Positions 1 through 7,688 of a stretch of 64,000 nucleotides of DNA are shown in pieces. The stretch is from an uncultured Erythrobacter sp. (GTDB lineage Bacteria; Pseudomonadota; Alphaproteobacteria; Sphingomonadales; Sphingomonadaceae). The position numbers and the translations under genes are program-made. Under the pieces are notes generated by a model. That model saw only the letters and a list, made by a program, of their open reading frames with translations. It did not search any database and was not told the origin of the DNA. Positions within the stretch are counted from its first letter, which is position 1. Every line of letters starts with the position of its first letter. The stretch is from the NCBI GenBank assembly GCA_947499505.1, contig CANMOQ010000001.1, forward strand, positions 788,037 to 852,036, in the 5' to 3' direction.

Positions 1-297
1 AAGCTCGCCGGAGGAGGCGATGTCGAACCCATCGACGAGCCTCTCCATGTGGACGATCACAGGCGCATAGGGATTGGCTTTGACTGCATAATTGATCCCG
101 ATACGCGGCGGCAGCGCAGCACGCAGCTCTGCGACACGAGCATCAAGGCGATCCTTCGAATAGACGAACAAAGGGGTCTTGCCTGCCTGATCCGTCCATT
201 CGCTTGCCCGCTTACCACCGATGGCGAGTTCGCCATCAAGCGTCTCAAACCCAGCGGGGATTGGTCCCAAAGCCTTGGTTTTATCCAGTGATATCAT
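1..297 (-). CDS. PLP-dependent decarboxylase, exosortase A-associated (partial, C-terminus off window)
   Basis: This is the N-terminal 99 residues of a fold-type III PLP decarboxylase of the ornithine/diaminopimelate decarboxylase class; the rest runs off the left edge. The reverse strand reads INYAVKANPY, where K73 is the lysine expected to bind PLP, followed by GFDIASSGEL, typical of the barrel domain. The ATG at 297 overlaps the TGA of the upstream acyl-CoA ligase (ATGA), so the two are translationally coupled. This ligase-decarboxylase pair is the arrangement known from exosortase A (PEP-CTERM) exopolysaccharide clusters (TIGR03098/TIGR03099 types, from memory). The substrate is unknown. 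The function class is secure; the exosortase assignment rests on the neighbours. Confidence 0.85.
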   Translation of the reverse strand, partial: MISLDKTKALGPIPAGFETLDGELAIGGKRASEWTDQAGKTPLFVYSKDRLDARVAELRAALPPRIGINYAVKANPYAPVIVHMERLVDGFDIASSGEL

Positions 298-1829
298 TGG
301 TTTAGCTCCCTTAGGAGAGCCGTGCGATCAATCTTCCCATTGGGGTTGAGTGGCATCGCGTCGCGCCAATGGATCGCTTGAGGTTGCATAAAATTGGGAA
401 GGTCCCGCTTGAGCGTCTTGACCAGGTCTTTGTCGGCCGCCTCGCTTTCCGCACCGCGCACCACGAGATGCACCGCATGGCCAAGGCGCGCGTCTGGAAG
501 ACCCAGCGCAACCGCCTCTTGCACTTGTTCGCAGGCAATTGCGGCTTCTTCGATCTCTGCGGGACTGATCCGATTGCCCGCGCTCTTGATCATCGCATCA
601 CGGCGACCGACGAAATAGAGCAGGCCATCTTCTTCACGGCGGACCCGGTCGCCCGAGAAGACCGCCGTCCCGCCAAAGCGCGATTGGCGCGGTGCAGGCT
701 TGAACCGCTGCGCGGTGCGTTCCGGGTCTTGCCAATAGCCCTGCGCGACCAGCGGTCCGCAGTGAACGAGCTCGCCTTCCTCGCCGGGCTCCGCCACTTC
801 ATCCTCGTTATTAATGACAAGAATTTCCGCGAAAGGAATCGCTTTACCCATTGAGGTTGGGTGCAAATCAACCAGTGACGGATCGAGATAAGTAGAGCGA
901 AACGCCTCTGTGAGGCCGTACATCGGATAAAGGTCCGCATCGGGGAATATTCGCCGCAGATCACTAACCAGCTCAGTGGTCAGCGCGCCGCCGCTATTGG
1001 TCATTCGCCGTATGGAAGCAGTCGCCTCTGGTGTCCATTCGAGCTCGGTCAGCTGCACCCACAATGGAGGCACTGCGGCCAAGGTGGTGATCTGATGCTT
1101 GGCGCAGGCCTTCATCACATCGCGCGGAAAAAGAAAATCGAGCGGGACAATGCTGCCACCCGCGTACCACGTCGAAAGCAATTGGTTCTGCCCATAATCA
1201 AAGCTCAGCGGAAGGACAGACAGGGTTACGTCACCACCTGCCATCCTAAGGTAATCCGCGACACTGACCGCGCCAAGCCACAGGTTCGCATGGCTCAGCA
1301 CCACGCCCTTGGGCCGTCCGGTGGAGCCGCTGGTATAGAGAATAGCAGCCAGCTCCTCCGGATCCGCACTGGAAGGACCAATCGGTGTGTCATGCTCGGT
1401 GGCCGCCGATAACGCCTCATCTTCCTCCATTGCGCCGCAGGAACCCGGCACATCACCGTCTTCGAGCGATTTTATCCGCGCAGCGTTCGCAATCAGCAGG
1501 CTGGCCCCGCTATCCGCCAAGATATGCGCTGCCTGCGCCCGTTTCAGCAGTGGATTGATCGGCACATGCACCAGGCCCGCCCTCGCCGCCGCCAAAGGCA
1601 GCAGGCAAGTTAGCTCGCCTTTCGCCGCCCAGCTTGCAACCCGCGCGCCTTTCTCTGGCACAACGCCCTGAAGCCAGCCCGCGAGAACAGCGACACGCTG
1701 TCTTAACTCCTCATGGTTAAACGTCCGGTCACGAAGCACCAGAGCAGGCGCATCTGCGCGACCACATTCCACGCCGCGCTCGGCGATGTGGTCGAGCGGT
1801 TTGGCTGTCTCATCTAGGGTGCTTGGCAT
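294..1829 (-). CDS. Acyl-CoA ligase (AMP-forming), exosortase A-associated
   Basis: A 511-residue member of the ANL adenylating superfamily, activating a carboxylic acid as an acyl-AMP and then as a thioester on CoA or a carrier protein. The A3 phosphate-binding loop YTSGSTGRPKG lies at about 165-175, YGLTEA in the middle, SGDRVRR as the A7 region, and the C-terminal catalytic lysine in NGKIDR at K499. The size is normal. It overlaps the PLP decarboxylase by 4 bases (ATGA) and is divergent from a GNAT-like gene only 26 bp away. With an acyl carrier protein encoded at 2923, a natural guess is that it loads that carrier. This is inference; the acid is unknown. Confidence 0.88.
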   Translation of the reverse strand: MPSTLDETAKPLDHIAERGVECGRADAPALVLRDRTFNHEELRQRVAVLAGWLQGVVPEKGARVASWAAKGELTCLLPLAAARAGLVHVPINPLLKRAQAAHILADSGASLLIANAARIKSLEDGDVPGSCGAMEEDEALSAATEHDTPIGPSSADPEELAAILYTSGSTGRPKGVVLSHANLWLGAVSVADYLRMAGGDVTLSVLPLSFDYGQNQLLSTWYAGGSIVPLDFLFPRDVMKACAKHQITTLAAVPPLWVQLTELEWTPEATASIRRMTNSGGALTTELVSDLRRIFPDADLYPMYGLTEAFRSTYLDPSLVDLHPTSMGKAIPFAEILVINNEDEVAEPGEEGELVHCGPLVAQGYWQDPERTAQRFKPAPRQSRFGGTAVFSGDRVRREEDGLLYFVGRRDAMIKSAGNRISPAEIEEAAIACEQVQEAVALGLPDARLGHAVHLVVRGAESEAADKDLVKTLKRDLPNFMQPQAIHWRDAMPLNPNGKIDRTALLRELNQ

Positions 1830-1855
1830 GACAGTTTCCGAAGAGGCACGATCGA

Positions 1856-2869
1856 GTGATCACCGTGAGTTACCATGATACTGTTAACGTCTTGCATGAC
1901 CTATGTCATCAAGCGGATGACGGCGTGGTTAGCTCTCCCTTTGAGCGCGCGGAATGGTTTCATCTGTTGGTTGAAGCCGGCCTTAAGCCGCTGATTGTGA
2001 TTGCGAAAGAAGATGATCGCAGCGCGGCTTTGGTACTGAAGGCTGGCACTGGTCACCTCACCCCGCTGTGCAATTGGTACAGTTTCACCTGGCGCGAGCG
2101 GGCTCCTCTAGGCGACCTTGGAGACCGTCTGCTGCTCGAAATTGCGCGCAGTTTAAAGGCGCGCGGCCACCGCGTAACGCTAGAGCCTATCCCAGACGAG
2201 AATGGCTCGGCGACGCGGCTTGCAAAAGCTTTCAAGGCAGCGGGATGGATGGTTGCCAGCGAGCCATGCGATCTCAATCACATATTGCACGTTCGAGGAC
2301 GCAGCTTTGCCGAATATTGGGCTGAGCGGCCGGGCAAGATGCGCACGACGCTGAAGCGGAAGGCGAAGAAGGTTCGCGTAGAGATCCTCGACACGTTCGA
2401 TAAGGCGGCTTGGACCAATTACGAAGCGATCTATGCCGCCAGTTGGAAACCTGAAGAGGACGAGCCCGGGATGCTGCGCGAATTCGCACGCGCGGAAGGA
2501 AATGCGGGCCGCCTGCGACTGGGCCTCGCCTATGAAGGCGAGACGGCGGTCGCTGCGCAGTGCTGGACGGTCGAGAATGGCTGCGCCTACATCCACAAGC
2601 TTGCGCATTTGGAAAGCCGCAAGCAGCTCTCAGCGGGCACGACCCTCACCGCAGCCTTGTTTGAGCGTGTGATTGATCAAGACCAAGTCGAACTGGTCGA
2701 TTTTGGCACGGGTGATCAACTCTATAAGGCCGATTGGATGGGCGAGACGCGCCATCGCTATCGGGTTGATTGCCTTGATCCGCGCCAGCCCAAGGCCTGG
2801 TCCGCGCTGGCCAAGCGGCTCGTTCGGCAAACCACCGCGCGACTTGCGAAGCGTGAGGCGCAGAGCTAA
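1856..2869 (+). CDS. FemAB/GNAT-like acyltransferase, exosortase A cluster
   Basis: A 337-residue protein of the CelD/FemAB-like acetyltransferase_6 group, soluble and with no signal peptide. The C-terminal half has the second GNAT-like fold (LRLGLAYEGETAVAAQCW, IHKLAHL, DFGTGDQLYKADW), the pattern of the FemAB proteins found in PEP-CTERM/exosortase loci. It is expected to transfer an acyl or aminoacyl group onto a cell-envelope sugar or peptide; the real substrate is not visible. The GTG at 1856 has an AAGAGG about 9 bases upstream; GTG at 1865 is an alternative start. It faces the acyl-CoA ligase across 26 bp and is followed 53 bp later by the carrier protein. Confidence 0.75.
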   Translation: MITVSYHDTVNVLHDLCHQADDGVVSSPFERAEWFHLLVEAGLKPLIVIAKEDDRSAALVLKAGTGHLTPLCNWYSFTWRERAPLGDLGDRLLLEIARSLKARGHRVTLEPIPDENGSATRLAKAFKAAGWMVASEPCDLNHILHVRGRSFAEYWAERPGKMRTTLKRKAKKVRVEILDTFDKAAWTNYEAIYAASWKPEEDEPGMLREFARAEGNAGRLRLGLAYEGETAVAAQCWTVENGCAYIHKLAHLESRKQLSAGTTLTAALFERVIDQDQVELVDFGTGDQLYKADWMGETRHRYRVDCLDPRQPKAWSALAKRLVRQTTARLAKREAQS

Positions 2870-2922
2870 GGCGAGCGCCCGTATCAGTAGAAACCCGCGA
2901 AATTCCGGGAAACGAGGGGTGC

Positions 2923-3258
2923 ATGAGCAGCAATCCGGTCACCGACAATTCGGCAACCGCATCAGAGCAGACGGATATGTCTGGCATCGGCAAAAGCCGG
3001 GTGGCAATTGACCGTGATCTCAAGGCGATCATTGCCGATGTTCTGGGGTTAGATGCTGACGACGTGAATGAATTCACGCCGCAAACCGGCCTGTTCGGCG
3101 ACCTGCCTGAGCTCGATTCGATGGCCGTTGCAGGCCTCCTGACCGAGATGGAAGACAGGCTCGACATCGTGATCGAAGACGACGACGTTGATGGCGAAAT
3201 GCTCGAAACCTATGGCGGGCTGCTCGCCTTTGCCGAGGCCAAGATCATCGAAGGCTGA
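2923..3258 (+). CDS. Acyl carrier protein, exosortase A-associated
   Basis: A 111-residue acidic carrier protein. The phosphopantetheine attachment motif is LDSMA with S66, and the surrounding helices follow the ACP fold (KAIIADVLGL, then LLTEMEDRLDIVIEDDDVD). An N-terminal extension of about 27 residues, rich in Ser/Asn/Thr, is longer than in fatty-acid ACPs. The start ATG at 2923 follows an ACGAGGGG ribosome site. Carrier proteins of this kind sit next to the acyl-CoA ligase and hydrolases in exosortase A clusters and probably carry the acyl group used there. This is not the housekeeping acpP, which normally lies by fabF. Confidence 0.85.
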   Translation: MSSNPVTDNSATASEQTDMSGIGKSRVAIDRDLKAIIADVLGLDADDVNEFTPQTGLFGDLPELDSMAVAGLLTEMEDRLDIVIEDDDVDGEMLETYGGLLAFAEAKIIEG

Positions 3259-3266
3259 TCGGGCGC

Positions 3267-3947
3267 GTGCTCACCCACTGGCCCTGCCCGCAATCCAGCG
3301 GAAAGATCTTAGAAGAAATGTTGGCGAAGTTTGATCATCCGGGGCGTCCGTGCGTTCTGGTCATCCCGCCGCTGTTTGATGAGCATAATAAATTCCGCAG
3401 GCAAATAATTGAAATTATGCGTTTGCTTGATGATCTAGAAATTGGTTCAGCCATGCCGGACCTGCCCGGTTGGAATGAGAGCACTGCCCTATTGGCTCAG
3501 CAGAGCGTGGGCGTGTGGCAGGCAGCGATGGGCGCCGCGGCAAGCCATTGCGAGGCGACCCATGTGCTGACCTTTCGAGCTGGTGTAATCTTTGCGCCTC
3601 CTAGCCTTCCGGGATGGGCCTATGCCCCTCAGACCGGCGCAAAGCAGCTGCGCAGTATGATCCGGGCGCAAGTGATCGCTGCACGCGAAGCTGGCGCCGA
3701 CGAGAGTTCAGACACTTTGATGCAGAGCGCGCGCGAAAGCGGCATGGTGCTGGCGGGTTGGGATTTGGGCGCGCAATTGGTGCGCGAATTGGAGCAGGCA
3801 GACGAAGTTTCCTTGGGAAGCCTTACGGAGATCACGCAAAGCGAGCTTGGCGGACGCGGGCTTTGGCTGCGCGCCGAGCCGGATGAAGACCCAGAGCAGG
3901 CCGCAGCCCTCGCCACTCTGGTTGCGGAAGAGCTGGTCGCGCCATGA
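3267..3947 (+). CDS. Degenerate hydrolase-like protein, exosortase A cluster
   Basis: A 226-residue soluble protein that I do not recognise with certainty. The start CVLVIPPLFDEHNKFRRQ resembles the first strand and oxyanion loop of exosortase-associated hydrolase 2 (alpha/beta hydrolase), but no GxSxG nucleophile elbow or clear catalytic triad follows; the equivalent place reads LTFRAG. It may be a non-catalytic alpha/beta-hydrolase-like protein. The GTG at 3267 lacks a clear ribosome site; ATG at 3318 (residue 18) is a possible start. It overlaps the following hydrolase 1 gene by ATGA, so the two are almost certainly one unit with the carrier protein. Confidence 0.65.
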   Translation: MLTHWPCPQSSGKILEEMLAKFDHPGRPCVLVIPPLFDEHNKFRRQIIEIMRLLDDLEIGSAMPDLPGWNESTALLAQQSVGVWQAAMGAAASHCEATHVLTFRAGVIFAPPSLPGWAYAPQTGAKQLRSMIRAQVIAAREAGADESSDTLMQSARESGMVLAGWDLGAQLVRELEQADEVSLGSLTEITQSELGGRGLWLRAEPDEDPEQAAALATLVAEELVAP

Positions 3948-4723
3948 GCCGTCTGCACATGGATTATGGCTGCGGAACGCTCAAATGCGCGGGTACATTG
4001 GATACCGCGCCTGGCACGACGGGGCTACTGATCGTCAGCGGAGGCAATGAAATCCGCGCAGGGGCATTTTCCGGGCAAGCGAGGCTGGCGGCAGAGATTG
4101 CCAAGGCTGGCTTCCCCGTGTTCCGCTTTGACCGGCGCGGGATTGGCGACAGCGAAGGCGAGAATCGCGGCTTTCGTAAGGCAGAAAAGGACATTCGCAC
4201 CGCGATTGAAGCCTTTCGCGCCATCGCTCCCCAGGTTGAGCGGATTATCGCCTTTGGCAATTGCGATGCAGCCTCTGCCTTGATGTTGGCGGGCGGCGCG
4301 GGCTGTGATGGATTGATCCTGTCGAACCCGTGGACGATTGAAGGCGATGAACCGCACGATTTGCCGCCGCCCGATGCGATCCGTGCTCGCTATGCCGAAA
4401 AACTCAAGAACCCCAGTGAAGTCATGCGCTTGCTGCGCGGCGAGGTTGATCTCAAGAAGCTTGCGCGCGGGCTGACTGGATCGCTCCGCTCTGCGCCCGA
4501 AGCCACAAGCTTAGCGGCTGAAATGCAGGCAGGCCTTGCAGGCTTTTCGGGCCAAGTGCGCATTCTGCTCGCCAGCAGTGACCGTACAGCCAAGGCCTTT
4601 GCCGCCAGTTGGGTCGCGGATGATCCCCGGATTGCGACCTGTGAAGGGGCCGGACACGCCTATGTCGAGCCGCATGCCGCCGACTGGCTACGAGCTCAGA
4701 TCCTTGCCGGACTGCGCGCCTAA
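3944..4723 (+). CDS. Hydrolase 1, exosortase A system-associated (alpha/beta hydrolase)
   Basis: A 259-residue alpha/beta hydrolase. Visible are FDRRGIGDSEG near 62-72, a nucleophile elbow AFGNCDAAS with cysteine C107 where serine is usual, and a late histidine in GAGHAYVEPH (H238). Exosortase-associated hydrolase 1 proteins are known to carry such a G-x-C-D motif, so the cysteine is a family trait rather than a defect. It starts inside the stop of the preceding gene (ATGA) and ends convergently one base before the RNA methyltransferase stop. A role in releasing an acyl group from the neighbouring carrier protein is inference. Confidence 0.82.
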   Translation: MSRLHMDYGCGTLKCAGTLDTAPGTTGLLIVSGGNEIRAGAFSGQARLAAEIAKAGFPVFRFDRRGIGDSEGENRGFRKAEKDIRTAIEAFRAIAPQVERIIAFGNCDAASALMLAGGAGCDGLILSNPWTIEGDEPHDLPPPDAIRARYAEKLKNPSEVMRLLRGEVDLKKLARGLTGSLRSAPEATSLAAEMQAGLAGFSGQVRILLASSDRTAKAFAASWVADDPRIATCEGAGHAYVEPHAADWLRAQILAGLRA

Positions 4724-4724
4724 A

Positions 4725-5912
4725 CTACCCTCGGGTAAACAGGCTCATCAGCTCAACATGAGTTGACCAGCGGAACTGTCCAACCGGGCGCAATTTTTCC
4801 AAAGTGAAGCCCGCCTCGACCAAGCGCGCGGCATCGCGTGCCCAACTTGATGGATTGCAGCTGACATAGACGACCCGCTGGGTCGTGCTTTGCGCGATTT
4901 GGCCAATTTGCTCGCGCGCTCCGGCCCTCGGCGGATCAAGCAGAACGGCTGAGAACTTGCTGATTTCCTTGGCATCAAGCGGATTACGGAACAGATCGCG
5001 GTGCATCGCATGAACCTCTCGTTGGCCCCGCGCCGCAGCAGACTTGCACGCAAGATGAGCCGCCTGATCCGCCTCCACAGCCAAAACCTTGCGCCCCTGC
5101 GCCAAGCCGAAAGCAAATGTGCCAAGCCCCGAGAAGAGATCGGCAACCACGCCGGAACCCTCCAGCCATTCCGAAGCGTCTGCAAGCATGCGCGCCTCCG
5201 CATCGCGGGTCGCCTGTAGAAAAGCGCCTGCGGGCATGGGCACAGGTAGACCAGAAAGAGTGACGCTGATCGGCTGAGGCTCCCACACGGTTTCCGCGCC
5301 ATATCCCTGATCAATCGAGAGCCGCGCCAGGCCTTGATCCCGCGCGAAATCGAGCGCCGCCTCTGTCGCCTCCAGCCCTTCCAGAGTGATATTGGTGAGA
5401 CTGCAATCAACGCCTTGATCGGTAAAAGCGAGCGCAATGTCGACCGGAGCCTTGCTGCCATGCTCAGCGATAAAGGCGCGCAAAGGCGCGATCATCGCCG
5501 CAAGCTCAGGGACCAAAACCGGGCATTCTTTCAGATCAACGATCTTATGCGATCCGGCCTCGCGAAAGCCGAGCAATGCGCGCCTGTGCTTGCGCAGAGC
5601 ATGCAGTGTTGCGCGGCGGCGGCCTTGAGGCGGGGAGAGATGCACTGGCAGCAGTTCGCGAGGCTCCAGCCCCTGCCCCTCGGCCGCATTGGCGACGCGC
5701 GAGCGCACAAATTCAGCTAAGGTCTCTTCATCGGCATGCTGTAATTGGCACCCGCCGCAGCGCTCAAAATGCTGGCAAGGCGGAGTAACATGATGCGGCC
5801 CGCGCGTGAGCGTACCATCGGCGGCGATAATGTCCCCGGGCAGCGCGCCGGGCGCATGGCGGCCATCAGCGCTCGCTCCATCGCCCTTGGCCGCTAGCCT
5901 GATGATCTCCAT
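4725..5912 (-). CDS. Class I SAM-dependent 23S rRNA/tRNA (uracil-5-)-methyltransferase, RlmD/RlmCD-like
   Basis: A 395-residue RNA m5U methyltransferase of the TrmA/RlmD family. A short TRAM-like start is followed by an iron-sulfur cluster motif, C46, C52 and C55 (CQHFERCGGCQLQH) with a fourth Cys in DLKECPVL (C130). The SAM site reads DLFSGLGTFAFGLA and the catalytic loop is VSCNPSSWARD with nucleophile C352, followed by HVELM. The ATG at 5912 was chosen because an upstream in-frame extension would run through the end of nnr; it leaves a 10-base gap to the nnr stop. Which RNA position it modifies cannot be told from sequence alone. Confidence 0.9.
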   Translation of the reverse strand: MEIIRLAAKGDGASADGRHAPGALPGDIIAADGTLTRGPHHVTPPCQHFERCGGCQLQHADEETLAEFVRSRVANAAEGQGLEPRELLPVHLSPPQGRRRATLHALRKHRRALLGFREAGSHKIVDLKECPVLVPELAAMIAPLRAFIAEHGSKAPVDIALAFTDQGVDCSLTNITLEGLEATEAALDFARDQGLARLSIDQGYGAETVWEPQPISVTLSGLPVPMPAGAFLQATRDAEARMLADASEWLEGSGVVADLFSGLGTFAFGLAQGRKVLAVEADQAAHLACKSAAARGQREVHAMHRDLFRNPLDAKEISKFSAVLLDPPRAGAREQIGQIAQSTTQRVVYVSCNPSSWARDAARLVEAGFTLEKLRPVGQFRWSTHVELMSLFTRG

Positions 5913-5922
5913 CGCACCTGTC

Positions 5923-7317
5923 TCACTCACACGCTTCACTCGTTGCCCCGCTGACGGCATCGGCCAGATCATCCGCCGTAAATGCCGCGCCGCACATACG
6001 CGCAGCTGCGCCGTGAAGCCACACCGCTTCGCAGGCCGCAGTAAATGCATCGCGCCCTGTTGCCATTCGGCTGACCGCGATCCCTGCGAGCACATCGCCC
6101 GTTCCGGCCACAGACAGCCAGCTGGAGGTCGGCGGTGCAAGCGCTAGGCGACCATCAGGCGCGGCAATGACCGTGTCTGGCCCCTTGGCGAGGATGACCA
6201 TGCCGCTGGCCGCTGCAACGGCCTGGGCGCGCGCTTGGCGCCCTTCGGCGATGACCGCGAATGTCTTGCATAGTGCATCAAGCTCCCCATCATGAGGGGT
6301 CGCCAGGATATTCGCGCCATCATCGATCGGATACCCTTGCACAAGCCGCAGAGCGTCAGCATCCAGAACCAGACCGCATCCGTGCGCGAAAGCTGTCTCG
6401 AGAGCTTTGACCGAACCCTCGTGCAGGCCCAATCCCGGACCGATCAGCATCGCCTTTATCCGAGGGTCCTCCCTCGCCACTTTGAGCGGCATCGGATCGA
6501 CCACCAATCCGGCGGGGGCACTGGCCAAGGGTTCATGATTGAAGAGCCGCACATATCCGGCCCCTGCGCGCATCGCGGCCTTGCTGGCAAGCACTGCCGC
6601 GCCTGGCATGTCTCCACCAACGATTGCGCACAGTCCGCGCGTGTATTTGTGGGCGTCTTTGGCTGGGGCTTTGATGGTCGGACGGCCAACCAATTGCGCC
6701 GCGCCATCGACCGCCGAAATGCCAATCGGTACGAGCAATTTCTGTCCCATCATCTCGCGTGCGGGCAGGCGCCAATGGGCAAATTTCCACGCGCCAAGGG
6801 CCAATGTGATGTCATAGGTGGGCAGCGATTGGGCCAGGACCGCTCCCGTGTCGGAGTGCACACCCGATGGCAGGTCGACCGCAATCCTGAAATCATGGCG
6901 CTCGGCCAGATCGCGCAGCAGCAGCGAATGTTCGGCGGAAAGCTCTCGTGATAGGCCGGAGCCGAACAGACAATCGACGAAGACGCTACCGACTGCCGCG
7001 CCGCCAGATGTGAGTATTTCACCTTTGAAACTGGCGCGCGCGTTCTTGGCGGCGTATGTAGTCGGCGCGAGCGGTGCCACGACCGCCACTTGCAACTCGG
7101 ATTGTCGCAAAATCTCTGCGATTACATAGCCATCGCCGCCATTGTTACCCGGCCCGCACAGCACAGTGACCGCCCTGCCCGCTGCGATGCGCCGGACCCA
7201 TTCCGCCGCGCCGCCAGCGGCGGTCCGCATCAGCTCATCCACGCCTATGCCAGTGTCGAAAATCGCCTGCTCAGCGGCCTGCATTTGCGCGGCGGTGAGA
7301 ACTTGGCGGGCGCTCAC
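5923..7317 (-). CDS. nnr: Bifunctional NAD(P)H-hydrate epimerase/dehydratase
   Basis: A 464-residue fusion that repairs hydrated NADH/NADPH. The N-terminal YjeF/NnrE epimerase domain has GPGNNGGDGYV at 55-65 and FVDCLFGSGLSREL; the C-terminal ADP/ATP-dependent dehydratase NnrD carries GPGLGLHEG, ILATPHDGEL, LAKGPDTVI and the AGTGDVLAG loop. The length is normal for the two-domain enzyme. The start is GTG at 7317, whose first bases overlap the TGA of the upstream lipoprotein gene (GTGA). It is followed closely by the RNA methyltransferase, so ilvD-lipoprotein-nnr-methyltransferase form one tight reverse-strand run. Confidence 0.95.
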   Translation of the reverse strand: MSARQVLTAAQMQAAEQAIFDTGIGVDELMRTAAGGAAEWVRRIAAGRAVTVLCGPGNNGGDGYVIAEILRQSELQVAVVAPLAPTTYAAKNARASFKGEILTSGGAAVGSVFVDCLFGSGLSRELSAEHSLLLRDLAERHDFRIAVDLPSGVHSDTGAVLAQSLPTYDITLALGAWKFAHWRLPAREMMGQKLLVPIGISAVDGAAQLVGRPTIKAPAKDAHKYTRGLCAIVGGDMPGAAVLASKAAMRAGAGYVRLFNHEPLASAPAGLVVDPMPLKVAREDPRIKAMLIGPGLGLHEGSVKALETAFAHGCGLVLDADALRLVQGYPIDDGANILATPHDGELDALCKTFAVIAEGRQARAQAVAAASGMVILAKGPDTVIAAPDGRLALAPPTSSWLSVAGTGDVLAGIAVSRMATGRDAFTAACEAVWLHGAAARMCGAAFTADDLADAVSGATSEACE

Positions 7318-7688
7318 TCTGGCGCGCTGACCAGCATCTCCGCTGGGATCAAATATCGGTCTTCGCCGATTGCAAACTCGCGCACTTTGCCCGGATTAAG
7401 GCTGCGATCCTGAAGAGTGTCTGCCCCGTCCATCGCAGCAAGATCTCCGGTGGCTGCATCATATTTGACCCGGCGAAAGCCGCCGTCAGGGTGATGGATC
7501 AGGAAGAATGCGCCACCTTCATCCGCGGCCTGCTCCAATGTGCAGGCGGTGGAATAGTCCGCGCCCGGTCCAATCGCGCAATCAACATCGCTGCCTTGCG
7601 GTGCCCCACTAGGCTCTGCGCCGCACCCAGCGAGCGCGCCGCCCGCCACCAGCGCAACCAGGCCAGCGTTAGATATCCGCGAAAACAT
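7314..7688 (-). CDS. Putative lipoprotein of unknown function
   Basis: A 124-residue secreted lipoprotein. Residues 1-22 form a signal peptide with lipobox LAGC (lipid-modified C22). The mature part holds paired cysteines and ends in [11 protein letters not shown]; no enzymatic motif is seen. The ATG at 7688 lies inside the end of ilvD (20-base overlap in another frame) behind an AAGGA site 6-7 bases upstream, so it is translationally linked to ilvD. I do not recognise a named family. Confidence 0.78.
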   Translation of the reverse strand: MFSRISNAGLVALVAGGALAGCGAEPSGAPQGSDVDCAIGPGADYSTACTLEQAADEGGAFFLIHHPDGGFRRVKYDAATGDLAAMDGADTLQDRSLNPGKVREFAIGEDRYLIPAEMLVSAPE

